A DNA stretch of 64,000 nt from contig WMCF01000150.1 of the NCBI GenBank assembly GCA_009792885.1, positions 495,517 through 559,516 on the forward strand, given 5' to 3'. The notes under the pieces were generated by a model. That model was not told the DNA's origin. It worked only from the letters and a program-made list of their open reading frames with translations, and did not search any database. Each line of letters opens with the position of its first letter. The stretch's first letter is position 1. Shown here one piece after another: positions 23,788-37,300 of the stretch. A program made the position numbers and the translations under genes. The stretch comes from Eremophila alpestris peregrina. Its lineage: Eukaryota; Chordata; Aves; Passeriformes; Alaudidae.

Positions 23788-26700
23788 CTGTAATTCTTTA
23801 TCTTTTAAAGCAAAGGTCTCTGTGCTATGGCAGGAAGAGGAGCTGGGTGTTCCTCCTTCCCACAGAGCAGCCATGAAAAGGGAGGGATTTCACAAAGGCT
23901 GAGCCAGGCTTTGAAGAAAAGCAGATCCAGAGGGATTCCCATCCCTGCATCACTTTCACTGAGCAGAGAGCAAACGAAATGAAACCCTGGAAGGCTTTGG
24001 GGGCCTTTCTCACTGCTGCAGTGTGGCCGTGGGGTTTTATCCACACCAGCTGTGGTTGCTCTGTGGACACAGCTCAAAAAAGATGCTCTTTCTTGAGAGT
24101 TTCCTGCAGGAAGGGCACTCTTCCCAGCTGGAAATCAGAGTGAATTTTCTGTTTGGCCAAATTCTGCATTAATCCTCTACACTGAGGACTGAATGCAGAG
24201 AAAATCCACTTGTTTGCAAGCTGGGAATTCTCTTCCAAGCTGTGCAGAGAGACTCAGCTTCTCTCCAGTTGCATTTTATAGGGTGCTGGCAGAGTCTCCA
24301 GAGGTTCCAGACCTCTGACACCAGAAACTGAGCTGGGAAAACGCAGCTGTGAACCCAGCAGGAATCACATCTCACTCAGACAACCCCCTGACTTTTCAGC
24401 CAGGGCATCCTGGGAGTTGGAGCAGCATTTCTGCAGCTCCATGATTTCCTCTGGAATGCTGCTGGAGGCTCAGGGAGCGGAGCTCTCCCAGGCTGGGGAC
24501 ACAGGGGTGTTCCCAGAGCACTCAGGGCATGATGCTGCTTGTGCTGCTGCTGCTGCCTTGCACAAAGCACTTGCATCATCATCATCATCATCATCGCCTG
24601 CAGAGCAGCAGGGCTGAGCTCAGCCGTGCCTCTTTGGATGCACACTCTGAACTTTCACTGAAGCCTCTTAACTGCCCTGATTAACTCAGGCTCTAACAGG
24701 GGATCCAATCTTAGCCTGAGGGTTCTCAGTGCCTCCATTTCTCAGCTTCCTGTGCTCAAGAATTGTGGAAATCTCGATTTTTTTTCACCCCCCCGCCAAT
24801 TTTACTGTTATTTCTGCTCTGGAGGGGCCCCCACCATGGGGGTGTTGCTGTGTTATCTCTCATTGGGATCTTCTGAACCCCAAATCTTCCAGTGGATTTG
24901 TTCAAGAATTTTTTTTTGACCCTGGAAAATCTGAGAATTATGAAGACAGGTAGGAGTTTTCCCTCAGGGAGTGAAGCTGAGGCACAGCCTGTCCCTAAAC
25001 CTGTGGCCCCCATACTGTGACTGTACATCTGTGATGAGCAGCCAAAGCCACCTTCCAGACCAAAAAAAAAGTCTTAAAATCATGAAGAAATCACCTTTTG
25101 AACCCTTGATGTTGTGCTCCACCTCCAGAGCACCCTTCTGCCCATGCCACCAGTTTTTCCACCATTCCAGAGTCTCCCTTAACCTCCCTTTAGCATTTCC
25201 CCCTATGTTTAGGGTGGTTTTCTTGCAGTATTTATCACAATCACACCTCCCTTCACCTCCCCTGCCCTTGCTGGAGTCTGTGCTGGTGTTTCCCCTTTGC
25301 CAGATCTGGCTGAGTGTGGGATTTGCATCCTGCCCGTGGGGACCATCTCTGTCATTTCCATTTGCAAAGTCACAAATCTCGCTCCAAATTGTTGTGTGCC
25401 TCAGCTCTCGGGTGGTTGTTCCACCCCCTTTCTGGGGGATGTTTGACCTGCTGAGAGTCTGCACCACTTTTACAATTAACAGTTCCCAAAATTCCTTGGA
25501 GACCCATCTTAATTAAAAAGGACTATAAAAGCATAATATTGTCATCAACATCTTCCAGCCATCACCTGATTTTTTTCTCCCCCCTGTCATTTTCTCTGCA
25601 AATCCCTTGAGTTTGGGAGTGTCAAAGTTCTGCTCTTCCCCAGAAATTCCTTCCAGCCTTTCTCTGTAGGATTTCACTCACATTCTTATAAGGATGTCCT
25701 GATTTTTGGGGATGAGGAGGGAAATGGTTGCTCTGGAGATGAGATTTTTACTTTACAATTCATGCCACCCGTTTGCAGCTCTGTGGCTCAAGGAAACAAC
25801 TGGAATTCGGGTGTGATCTCTCACATTGGTTGATAAAAAGCATCTAAAATATTTTCATCTCATTGCATTTCCCTGCTGTGCAGAGTCTTGATGCACAGGG
25901 CATCTCCCACTGCACGTGGGAATGGAAACCAGCAGGAACCCCTCCAAGTCATTGTCTTGAAAATGTGAAAATTACAGGATCAAACTCCTGTCTTTGTTCT
26001 TCCCAGAGCAGATTTTCTCATCTGGGAGCCAGTGTGGGTTCCCTGGTGAAGCTGGGCCACAAAATCCTTTCCTGTGTGCCCTGAACCCCTGGGGAGGGTG
26101 AGAATCAGCTCATGGCAGAGTTCAGGCCACCACTGAGGGTGTGTGGATAATGTTTAGAAAGCCAGAGCTCTCCTAACTCCTAAAAACAACGTGAGGATGC
26201 AGCTTTTGTGGCACTGAGAAACCTCTGAGCACACTTCCCTTTTTCCTGCCCACTTTTCTTGTGTTTTATGAGGCAACAAAGCCACCAATCCCTCTCCCTC
26301 CATGAACAGAGTTTCTAAATTGGAGCAGCTGGGGATGATGGCTGTCAGAGCAGCTGTGCTGGATTCCAGCTCCAGAGGCTGTTCAGACACTTGACTGGCA
26401 TCAGGACAAGAGCTCCTGTCTGGGCTGGTTCCCAGCTCCTTCCCTGCTCTTCATTTGGAGTGCAGAACTGAAAGCTTTTAAACTCTGATCAATAAAGACC
26501 CAGATTTTCATGTTCCCTTGTGCTCTCGGATGGACAGCTGGAGAGTGAGAGTGGATTTATCCATCCATGCCTCTAATTGTTGGCCTGGGTTTCAGTGGTT
26601 TGGCTCAATCCAGCGATTTTCCAGAAGGTCCCACACAAACAGCAGGTTCTCAGGACTCTCCTGACACTTCAGAACACAGGGAATTTCTGCCAACTCTGGA

Positions 26701-28287
26701 ATTCCTCAGCAGCTCTGGGCTGGGTGTCCCACAGCCAGATTGCCTCCAGCCATGGCTGGGAGCAGCCTGCACACACGTGAAATGCAGAAAGGCAGCAGCC
26801 AAGGCTGGGGCAGGGTCTGTGGGGCAGGGATGGGGAATGGGAACGACCCAGGGACGGGTTAACGGGGCAAGGCTTTGCCAACACCCAGGTGCTGGGCTGA
26901 TCCAGGGGAAAAATGATCCAGGGAAACAGTGCATGGCCTCCACAGCTCCACTGCCACCAATTCCTGTGCAAGTGTGAGCTCTGAGCTTCTCTGGGAAGCC
27001 ACTGCACATGCAAATGAACCCCAGCAAAGTTGCTGATCTCAGCCAAGCAGGTTGACTACACCTCTTCCCTCCTCCTTTTGTGGCTTTCTGGTTTTTTTTT
27101 TTTCTTCCTTTTCAATTTTTTTTTTTCCAAGCATTCCCCAGCTCCATCTCGACATGAAAGCTCTCAATTCAGAGCAAATTAATCCACAATCCTGTCTAAA
27201 CAGAATTCCTGCCGGGGGCATCATCCTCTTGTTGCAACACCCGTCAAACGTCATTCCGTAATTACACGAGAACTGTTATTGCTGCACAGGCACACCCTGG
27301 GCTGGGCCCTGCTCTGCACACACAGCTGAATTTTGAAACAGCTCCCTTCCCCTGCAGCTCATGACTCCCATGTGATTAAGAGAAGGAGCCTGGGAGCTGG
27401 GTGCTGCTGCTTTGCTGAGGGAGCTGAATCTGCTGGGACGGTGCCCGCTGGCAGCGAGTGGTGCCCTGCCGCAGCCTGGGCCTCCCTGCTGCTGTTCCCA
27501 GCTCTTGGAACCCTCACCCTGAGCTCACCAGGCTCCCTCCCCTCTCCTCTCCCGCCCACAGGCCGAGCTGTCGCTGCAGAAGGAGCAGCTGCAGCTGAAG
27601 ATCATCGAGGTGGAAGATGAGGTGGACAAGTGGCAGAAGGAGAGGGACCGCATCAAGGTGAGTTTGGGATGCCCGGCTCGCCTCTTCCTGCTGTAACCAC
27701 CGGGTTCTTCCTTCTCCCACATCCCTCTCCTTTCTCCCATCCCTTCCCCAGCCTCTATCTCATCCCCATCCCGAACTCCAAGCCAAACCTTGGAAACAAC
27801 AACTCCCACTGAAGCCACCTTGCGACATTCCCTGTGGGGAGATCAAGCCCTGATACAAAACCAAGGCACCTCCCTGCTCTGGCTCCTTTTTTAGGTCCTT
27901 TATGGCCCTTCCATCCCCAGCAGATTTAGAAACAAAATCCAGGAATAACCTGCCAAAGGGCTCTGGGTTGCCCAGACTCAGATAAGACAGCAGGAGCAGA
28001 TGAATTTACCCCAACAAACACCTTATTTATGGTGGAACAGCTTCTTTCCATGCTGAGAGAGGGCTCCTTTATAATTCTTGCACCGTGGTAAAGGTTGGAA
28101 TGGAGTCATGGTTTTTTGTTTTTTTTTTTCTTTTACAGCCTAACTGAATAAAGCAGTGAAAGCACAAGTTGGAGACACCCCAGAAAATTTGCATGATATT
28201 AACAGGCAAAGCCACTCTTCTCCCTTTTATGTGGTGCAAGCACATTGGCTCACCAGCTCTGCTTTTCATCTGCTTTATTATTACCAC

Positions 28288-28318
<31 letters not shown>

Positions 28319-31300
28319 GGAAACCTGACCTAGAAATTTGGACTCTCAATATAGTTACATCCCCAGTCCTTCTGAGGAATGTTTCAGAGGCACCTCGAGG
28401 TCAGGCTTGTAAAAAGTGTTTCAGCACCTTTCATCCTTTGAAATTGGTGGGAATTTGGCCCTCAAATTGTCCAGGAGCCAGAAGCCTGATTTAGGTTACA
28501 GAGTGTTTTTAAGTATCACCTGTGAGTGCGTGAAGTGAAACAGGAGATGTGCTCTGCTCCTGGGAAGGCAGAGTTGTCCCTGTTGGATTGCATCCATGTG
28601 CTTATTGCAGGAGCAGGTATTGCTTCTCCTGGCACAACTTCCTGCAGCTGGGACTTGCACAGCTGCAGTTTCCATCCTCTAAATGCTGAATCCTTGGATT
28701 TATCCCGCTCTGTGTCCCTCTGTTAGCAAAGAACTCTGTGAAATTTTAATGTTTTCTTGCTCCTCTCTCCTCCTGCCTCCTCTCTCTGCCCCTTCCCCAT
28801 GCAGAACTACACCACCAATGAGAAGGCCACGGTGGACCAGCACTTCAAGGAGCTGATCCGTGACCTGGAGAGGCAGAGGGACGAGGTGAAGGCTGCCCTG
28901 GACCAGAGGGAGAAGATCGCCTCGGAGAACGTGAAGGAAATCGTGGATGAGCTGGAGGAGAGGGCCAAGCTGCTGCGGGAGGACAAGGAGAACAGGGAGC
29001 AGATCCACCAGATCAGCGACTCCGTGCTCTTCCTGCAGGTGACAGAGGCCTCATTTCCCTTCCCTTTGTCCCCCTGAGGACAGGGTTTGTCCCAAAGACA
29101 GTCCCAAAGGAGTGTGAGGTGTGTGAACCTTCCCCAGCTCACATCCATGGCAGGGATTCACCTGGACAGGTGGAGCTGCCTCTGCTCTGGGAGGTGAGGG
29201 ATGCCCTTGGACCTGCCATTGGTGTTTATGGATGGCCAGAACATCTCCCTGCCCACCTTCACTGCTTCCCTTTGTGCTTTTGGGGTCTAACACCAACCAG
29301 ATCCCTCAGATTCAGCCTCCACATCTTTATGCTCCTCATTAACTCTGAAACACACCCCCCTTTTTTTTTTTTTTTTGGCAGGAATTTGGGGCTCTGATGA
29401 GGAACTACGTGCCCCCTCCATCCCTGCCCACCTACAGCGTGCTGCTGGAAGGGGAGAGCATGAGCCCATCCATGGGGCTGCTCAGGGACGACCTCCTCAA
29501 CGTCTGCATGAGGCACGTGGAGAAGATCTGCAAGGCAGACCTGGGCCGCAACTTCATCGAGAGGAACCACATGGAGAATGGTAAAATAGCCCAAAATGTC
29601 CTCCCTCCCTGCCTCCCTGGAGTGCAGGGCCAGGGGTGATGGGGATGGTGAGCGCTCCTGGTGAAGAAAAAAATAAGCAAAGACCTGGCAGGGAAAAGGG
29701 GGAGTAGCAGCTCCTGTGGCTGGAATTAATTCTGGAGTTATGGGAGTTATTAGGGTGTGAATTCTGGAATATCAGGGTTATTCTGCCACTCCTGTGTGGG
29801 GATGGAATCAGCTGAGCTGCCAGGGATTTAGGGTATCTCCTGCAGGACACCAAACTGGCCCCACTGCCCTGATTCTTGGCTCGTTTTGGGGTTTCATGTT
29901 TAGGATTTAATGGGTTCAGCCACCTCCTGTGTGGAGTCAAGAACAGCCACCTTTCCCTTCTGCCCTGTGCCAGGCTCCAGCAAACCCCTGGAAGTTCAGC
30001 GGGACATTTTCCAGGAGGGGAAACTCCACAGATGTGCTGAGGCAGCTCAGCAAAGGGCAAAGGCAGTGGCACAAAGGGGAAAGTTTGAAATGCTCTTTGT
30101 ACACTCAGTTAGCACATGGAGGGTGCTGGTGTGACATCAAATAACACCAGTGCAGGGTTCCAGCCTCTTTTCATGGCTGGAGCTTGGAATACCCTGCAAG
30201 CACCTGAAAAGGAAATATTTGAAAATCGAATTTTCCAGGTAAAAAAGGGCTTGATTTGGGTGTTCAGCCACAACCTGAGCTGGGCTGACTCTGATCCTCC
30301 TCCCTGTTCCACCTGAGAGCTTTCCTGCCCTGCTCCCCACACTTCAGTGATCTGTAGGGTGAGCAGAGAGGTCACACCACAGCACCAAAATGGATCTTCT
30401 CAGCTCCCAACCCACTTCCTCACCATCAGCTGTGAATGAAGGACTTGTCTTGCATCAGGCAGGATCAGGACAGGGCAGCACAATGGGGCTGTGCTGTCTG
30501 CACTCCCCAGCTCTCCCACGGGCACGTTGCCCAATCCCAAGGAATGACCTCTTGCACCAGGAGCCCCAGGGGTGGCAATCAGTGGTTATCTCACCTGGCT
30601 GCAACCTCTCAGTCATTGAGGAGCCCCAGATAGCAGCAGTGGGGCACGGGAGGATAAATGGCACCTCCTGCTCCTCCAGGAGGATGTGGGAATGTCCAAA
30701 AAGGTGCAGGAATAACCTCAAGGACAGCTCAGGCAGCTGAGGAGCTCTGCTGCAAATGTGCAAAATAATTCACTCAAATTCACTGTATTTTCTATTCACC
30801 CCTTCTTTATTAATAATGAAATCATTCTCCATCATTCTCCATCAGACATTAATTAAATGGACCAGATCCTTCTGGACCAACCTTTCAGGAAGCTCAGGGA
30901 TCCCAAAGTGCTCAGGATGCACAGCGAGGTGCAGGTTTGAAAACTCTCCCTGCCTTTAAAGCAGCACCAGAAATGGGGCATGACTTATCCCTCAACGCTG
31001 CAACACTCCTATTGAAATTCCCAACACTCCTCGTGCTGCGGAATTACCCAGAAATTCGACAATAACTCAATATCAGCAGATGACAAACAGACCCAAAAAT
31101 CACTCCTGTGTATTTTTCTTTCTTTGTTCACCTGGAGCTGTGCAGAATTTCCATCTGCTGGGCTGGGTTTTGCCAGTCCTGGAGCATTTTCCTTGGTTAT
31201 TTTTAAAACCCAACAATCTACTCAGTTCTGGCAGCTCAGGATAAAGCCTGATTACTCCTTGATTATTTTAACTGGGGTCTCCTCCATGCTATTGATGCCA

Positions 31301-34300
31301 GAAGCCCTCACTGTTAAGTGAGATCTATAGAATTCAAGTACCAAAAGCCATTTTTAACTCCTGCCAGTAACCTGGGTGCTTCCAGGAGCTTTACCAGGTT
31401 GGATCCTGCCCTAATGAGAAGCTGGGAGCAGGTGAGAAATGTGATTTATGGCGAGTCCCAGGAGCTCCAGAGCCATGGCCACAGATGAAAGAGGGCAGCA
31501 CTCTGCATCCAGTGGCTGCCAGGGAATTAAATCCATTAAGGAGCTGTGGAGTCATTAACTCAGACTCCCCTTGAGTCACTGCAACGAATTCATTTGCAGC
31601 TGGCTTGATCTTCTGCTGTGAAGAACTTCCCAGGAAGAAATATATTAATGGAATGGAAGCTGCTTAATAGCAGACTCCAAAGGGAATGCACGTCCTTTCA
31701 GTTGTCATAACAGGTACCAACGTGGCGAGGAGACAAATAATCAGGGAGCTGAAACAGCACAGAAATGCATGGGAGAAATAAAAGTTTGTTCAGTGACTTG
31801 AGAATCAAAGAATGGAGCTATTTAAACATGAAAACCGAATTTACTTCCTTGCAGAGAACAATGGAAGGCCTTCAAGGAATGTTTTCATGAGCAGGAGTAG
31901 TGATAAAGGCTCATTTCCTGTGAATCAGAGTCAGCAATCCAAAGCCTGTGTAGGAGTAAGTTTCATCCATGAAACCTGAGCCAGCCACCCTTGTCTGAGA
32001 GTTTAGAGCTGTTTGCAACTCAGCTTTAGCATCCCTCTCTAAAAAAGTGGAGAAGCCAACCCCCTGAACCCTCCCAGGACTGATTCCTGGAGCCTTCAAG
32101 AGTGGCAGTTTTCAGTCAGCTGAGGCTGAACACACAAAAGGAACCAAACTCCAACATCTGGAGTCATTTTTTAGCCACACCACACTATTTTGGTAATTAA
32201 AAATGCCTCAACCCTCAGCTCTCCCTATGGCTTTAAGCAGATCCTGTGTCTGCTGTGAAGGTTGAATGCTTCAGCTGGGCTCTGCCTCTGAGCAAACCTT
32301 TCATTTTAGACTCTGGGCAGCCCCAGCACTGCTTCAGCTCCCAGGCACAGATCCCCCAGGGGATTTAAGACCCCCAAAGTGCATCCCTGAGCTCATGGCC
32401 TGCTCTGCCTCTGCAGGGGACCACCGGTTCATGATGAACAACTACGAGTGGAACCAGCCCGACAACCTGAAGAGATTTTCCATGTTCCTGTCTCCCAAAG
32501 GTATGGCACCCCAAGAGCTGGGCAGGCTCCCTTCCAGCTCAGCAAAGCAACTTCGCTGATGATGCAGCCCGAAATTTTGCCCTCCCTCACATTTCAGATC
32601 CACCCCTCTGCGCCTTTTCTCTGCAGCTCGCGGAGCTTTGACAAGGTTTTGCCTAAAAGCAGGCAGAAAAGGTTCTCAGTTTTATGGGGAAGAGCTGGAG
32701 TGACTGAACTCTATCCAAGAGTGAATACACAGGAGTTTTAACAGGATAAAATCCATGTTTTTCTCCACCCAAAGCTTATCTCTCTGTGCTTTCAAGTGAA
32801 AGCTGCACTAAGCATTGAGATTTTACTTTCACCACCAAACATAATTTTTCCTTACGGGGAAAAGTTCAGGAGAAGTGAGGAATGTGTCCTAAAAACAAAA
32901 CAAAACAAAACAAAACAAAACAAAACAAAACAAAAAGCAGGAGTCTGGAGCTCCTCTCTGAGCTCTTGCTTATGTCCCACTTGTTGAGTGGCTGCAGGAT
33001 GAATTTTTGGAGTGAACCAATGTTTCCAGCACATCCAGCTCTAAAATCACAGTTGGCATGTCCAAATTGGCATCCAGAGCAAGGAGCTGAGAGTGCTGAA
33101 AGCCCAGGCAAGGCGAGGAGCAAAAGAACAGAGGGGTGGCAGGAAAAAAGTAACCAAATTTCAGCCCTGCCTGGGTTTGAAGAAGCAAGTGAGCAAAGAC
33201 CTGGGGGAGAAGTGGGGAGTAGCAGCTCCTGTGGCTGGAATGAATTCGGAGAGCAGTTTGCAGCTGCTGCTCTGCAGGCAGAGGGTGGGCAGGGACAGGG
33301 ACACTCCCTGAGGGCACATCCCTGCCCTGTGCTGGGGTTTCCTGAGGATAACCCAGACCCCAGCACGGAGCCCTTGGTCTGCATTGCCACTTTGCCCTTC
33401 TCCTCTGCCCTCAGCTGCCTGGCAGCCCTGAGGATGTCTGGAGCAGGGCTGGCATTCCCATTTCAGTGCCAGCAGGGCTCTTCCCAAGTCCAGGGGCAGA
33501 GGGGTGTTTTATTTTGGAGCTGGGTTTGTTTTCCTGCTCAGCTGCCTCAGGGTTTCCAGGCCCTGCCAGGGGAGTTCTGCTGAGACCACACACTCAGCCC
33601 TGCACCCAAAAACTTTCCAGCCCCGAGGGAAGTTTGAAAATCAACAACATTGCACAAGCTGAGCTTATCTCTACCCAAAAACGTGGAGCTTCCAAAAGGT
33701 GGAAAGAGCCCCACGGGCATTTGGGGAGTGTGGCAGGGGTGTGGCAGGGAGGAACGCTGGACAATGTCATCCCGGTGTGCCTGGGATGGGGACACTGCTC
33801 AGCCTGGCAAAAAGGAAAGGGAAAAAAAGAAGGAACAAGCCATTTTGGCAGTGGCACAGCGTGGTCAGTGCTGTCCTGAGTGCCTGAGCTTCCCTCCGCT
33901 GCTCCATCCAGCATTCCAACCTCCTGAAGATCCAGGGGGGATCCCCAGGCACTGCCAGACCCCTGGTTTGTGCCCAGAGCAGAGTGAGGGCTCTGCAATT
34001 CCCCTCTTCCTGCAAGGAAGTGCCCAAACCCTGGGGGATGCTTTATCCCAGCTCCACAGCCGAGCTTTCCCTGGAAGCACAGACAGCTCTGCCTTCCCAG
34101 TCACTCATTCTGTGTTTTCTGTGGCCAAAAAAAGCAGATTGCACAGATTGGAACAGACCCCAGCAGGGCTCAGGGGGGACAGGAAAATCCCAGCTGCTGG
34201 AAGCAGCACGCTGGGATTTTGGGGAGCAGGATGGATCAGTAGGCAAAGCAGGAGCCGTGACCCACTTGGCTTGCAGGCTGCCTAGCCAAGGATTGCCCCA

Positions 34301-37300
34301 TGAATCATGCAACATCATCATTAAACTCTCTGCCGCTGAGGCATCACAGTCCAGCAGTGCAGCTGATTGCATCTTTGTGAAAGAATCCCGAAAATGGGAG
34401 GGGAAAAAAAAAAAACCCCGAGGACCACCCTTTGCATTGTGTAATGCTTGAATAGCTGCCGGCAGCTCTGCTACACGCCCTGTGTCTGGCCAGGCTGGGT
34501 CACTGCAGGTTCTGCCCCAGGACACAGTGGGCAGTTTGTTTGCTGGACTGAGGAATGCTCGGCGCTAATTACAGCAGCCCGAGCTGAGGAGCTGCTTGGA
34601 TTCCAGCTGAACCTCTTGGTTTTGAGGCCTGCTTAGGTTCAAGGAGAGTTCCACTGCTCTGGAGTTTCGTAATAAATGGCTTCGAGCTGAAAGAGAGGAG
34701 GTTTAGAGGGGATGTGAGGAAGAAATTCTTCCTGTGAGGGTGAGGAGGCCCTGGCACAGAGAAGCTGTGGCTGCCTCATCCCTGGAAGTGTCCATGGCCA
34801 GGCTGGAGCAACCTGGGATAGTGGAAGGTGTTCCTGCCCATGGCAGGGGCTGGAATGAGATGATTTTTAAGGTCCTTTCCAACCCAAACCATTCCATGAT
34901 CCAATATTTGCTTGCAGGATGAGGCAGAGGGGCATAAAACATTTCAAACACTGCCTCAAAGACAAAGGAACAATCTATTCAACTGCTCCACGCTCCTTTC
35001 TGTCCTCTCCCACTAAGCTCTCTTCTCCTGATGTGTCAAACAGTTTGGCCAAAGCCAGGAGGAGGTTGCAAAAATCATCTTGAAAGCCTTTGCAATGAAG
35101 AGTAGAAGGGACTCAGGCACACCGAGAGAGAATTGTGTAAACAGAAACACCTCTTAAACAGAGAAGCAGCCCACAGGATGGCAGCAGAGCAGCTCCAAGA
35201 ATCCATCTTCTTTTTTGCTTTCCCGGGAGCCCAGTGCCCGTATTAAAGGGCTGCAGCAGCACCAGTCTGTGTCCTGCTGGGAGCCTGGGGCTGGGAAATG
35301 TCCCTGTGGAGCTCTGAACCCAAACCTCTGCCTGCAGAGCTCTCAGGATGAGTACCCAAACCTGAGCTGGCAGCTCTGTGGCACTGAGAGCTCTGCTCGC
35401 TGCAGGATAAACCTGTTCCCCATTCCCTGACAGCCAGGGATAAAACCCAAATTCTGTGACACCCCAGGTTCTGTGGCACTGAGAGCTCTGCCCACTGCAG
35501 AACAAGCCTGTTCCCCATTCCCTGACAGCCAGGGATAAAACCCAGGCTCTGTGACACCCCAGGTTCTGTGACANNNNNNNNNNNNNNNNNNNNNNNNNNN
35601 NNNNNNNNNNNNNNNNNNNNNNTCTGTGGCACTGAGAGCTCTGCCCACTGCAGAACAAGCCTGTTCCCCATTCCCTGACAGCCAGGGATAAAACCCAGGC
35701 TCTGTGACACCCCAGGTTCTGTGACACTGAGCTCTGTGGCACTGAGAGCTCTGCCCACTGCAGGACCAGCCTGTTCCCCATTCCCCAACACCCAGGAACA
35801 AACCCCAGGCTCTCCTCTGCTGCCTGGGCCCAGATTTCTTGTTCTGGGGCTGCTCCCAGCTCGGTGGGGACCTTTTGCTCGAGCAATGCCAGGCACAGGC
35901 CTCTGAGGCAGCTCGTCAGGAGCCGACTGCTGAACTGGATGCTCTTGTTTTACAGCCAATTTCAGCCCACGGTCATGGGAATTTTCCTCCTTCCAGGCGA
36001 CCGAGGAAACACTTGGTACGGGTAATTCCGCCTTCAGCGTGAGAGGATCTAACCCCCCGTGCCACGGCTTCCTGCCTGACTAACCCCCCTGCCCTGCTGC
36101 CCCTCCCAGCTGCCCTGGCACCCAAAAATCCCCAGAGCCAGCTCCTGCTGGGCTGCCAGCGCTGCCAGCACACAGCCCAGGCTCTCAGTGCCCTGCTCAG
36201 AGCAGGGAAAGGCAGCCCTGGTGCTCCTTGTGCACTGAGAAAGGAGGTGGGAAACACCAGCAGGCAGTTTGCAGAGATGCCCAGATCCTGAGCCTTCAGA
36301 ACACTCCGTGGAGGTTGTGGCAGAACCAGGAGGAGACTCCAAATACTCCCAGCCAGTCTCAGAAGCACAAGGGGCTTCTTTCTCTCACACCTTGTATTAA
36401 TAAGCTCTCACAGACACAGCCTGGCCCACGTTCGTGCCTGTTCTTCCCAGATCCCCATCTTCCTTCTCCAACATTTTCCTCCTTTGCTCTGTTCCTGCGA
36501 GGTCCAGCCTTTCCCTTGGTGCTGGAAGCAGCCAGGGCCACGCTGCCTGGGGAGCTCTGGTGACTCACAGCCACACCTCAGCCCCTCCTGCTTTCCAGGC
36601 CACAGGCAGGGCCGTGTCCCTCTCATCTCCCTGCTCTCAGATTCCTTCTGGCGGCCAGGGCCTGACCCCGAGGAGGTTGGAGCTTTAATGGCAGCGGGGT
36701 TGGATGGAGGCTGCAGTGCAGGAGCCATCCCTCCTGCCTCTGGAGGTGCAGGGAGCTGCTGCTCTCCGGCCACACCTGCACTCCTGGGGCTCTCAGGAGA
36801 AAGGCTCTTCCCTGCCTGGAGGGCTGGCATCACCTCACACCCACACACAGCTCTCATCTGCCTCTTCCTCCCCGAGACACAGGGGACAGGGCTGTCCCTG
36901 CCCGTGCCCCCCCAAGCCAGGTGAAGGCAGGCTCACAGGTGTGCTTGAAAATGTCCCCCTGCAGCCCCGTGGAATAACACAACCTCTTCTGTCTCCCAGT
37001 AGGCAATGGCACTAAGCTGCCTTTTCAGTTCTCCTCGGTGGGACAGAATCCGCCCGGTGACTTCAGCAAACAGTCTGATGGGAGCCTCTTCACTAAGACC
37101 GGTACTAGGAACTGAGTGTTGCCCTTCCTCCTGCCCCCTCTGAGGTGACAAACCCCTAAATCCTGCTCTGGCTTCCTGGAGCAGCCCTACAGCTTGGCCT
37201 GAGCTCAGGCACTGCGCAGGAGCGACTCTGCCAGAGCGGGGCAACAAGGAGTGTTAAAAAACATTAAAGTTTCATCTAGGAAACAGGTGGAGGGATTTTA

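Larger units (their letters stand above)
32501..35955 (+). other. TRIM29: TRIM29 intron 5
   Basis: 3.5 kb. It contains an (AAAAC)n at 32891-32936, the dispersed segment at 33187-33250, a + strand CR1 fragment at 34678-34905, and a 95-bp tandem repeat at 35375-35820 with an assembly gap inside. The part of human TRIM29 that follows the SPK motif (TSYQPSS...YGTKG) has no clear counterpart here. Confidence 0.8.

Noticed and set aside
33911..33964. Alternative candidate exon (AFQPPEDPGG...) between exons 5 and 6
   Set aside because: Phase fits and FQP resembles human YQP, but the donor is weak and similarity beyond three residues is lacking. Not included in the gene model.
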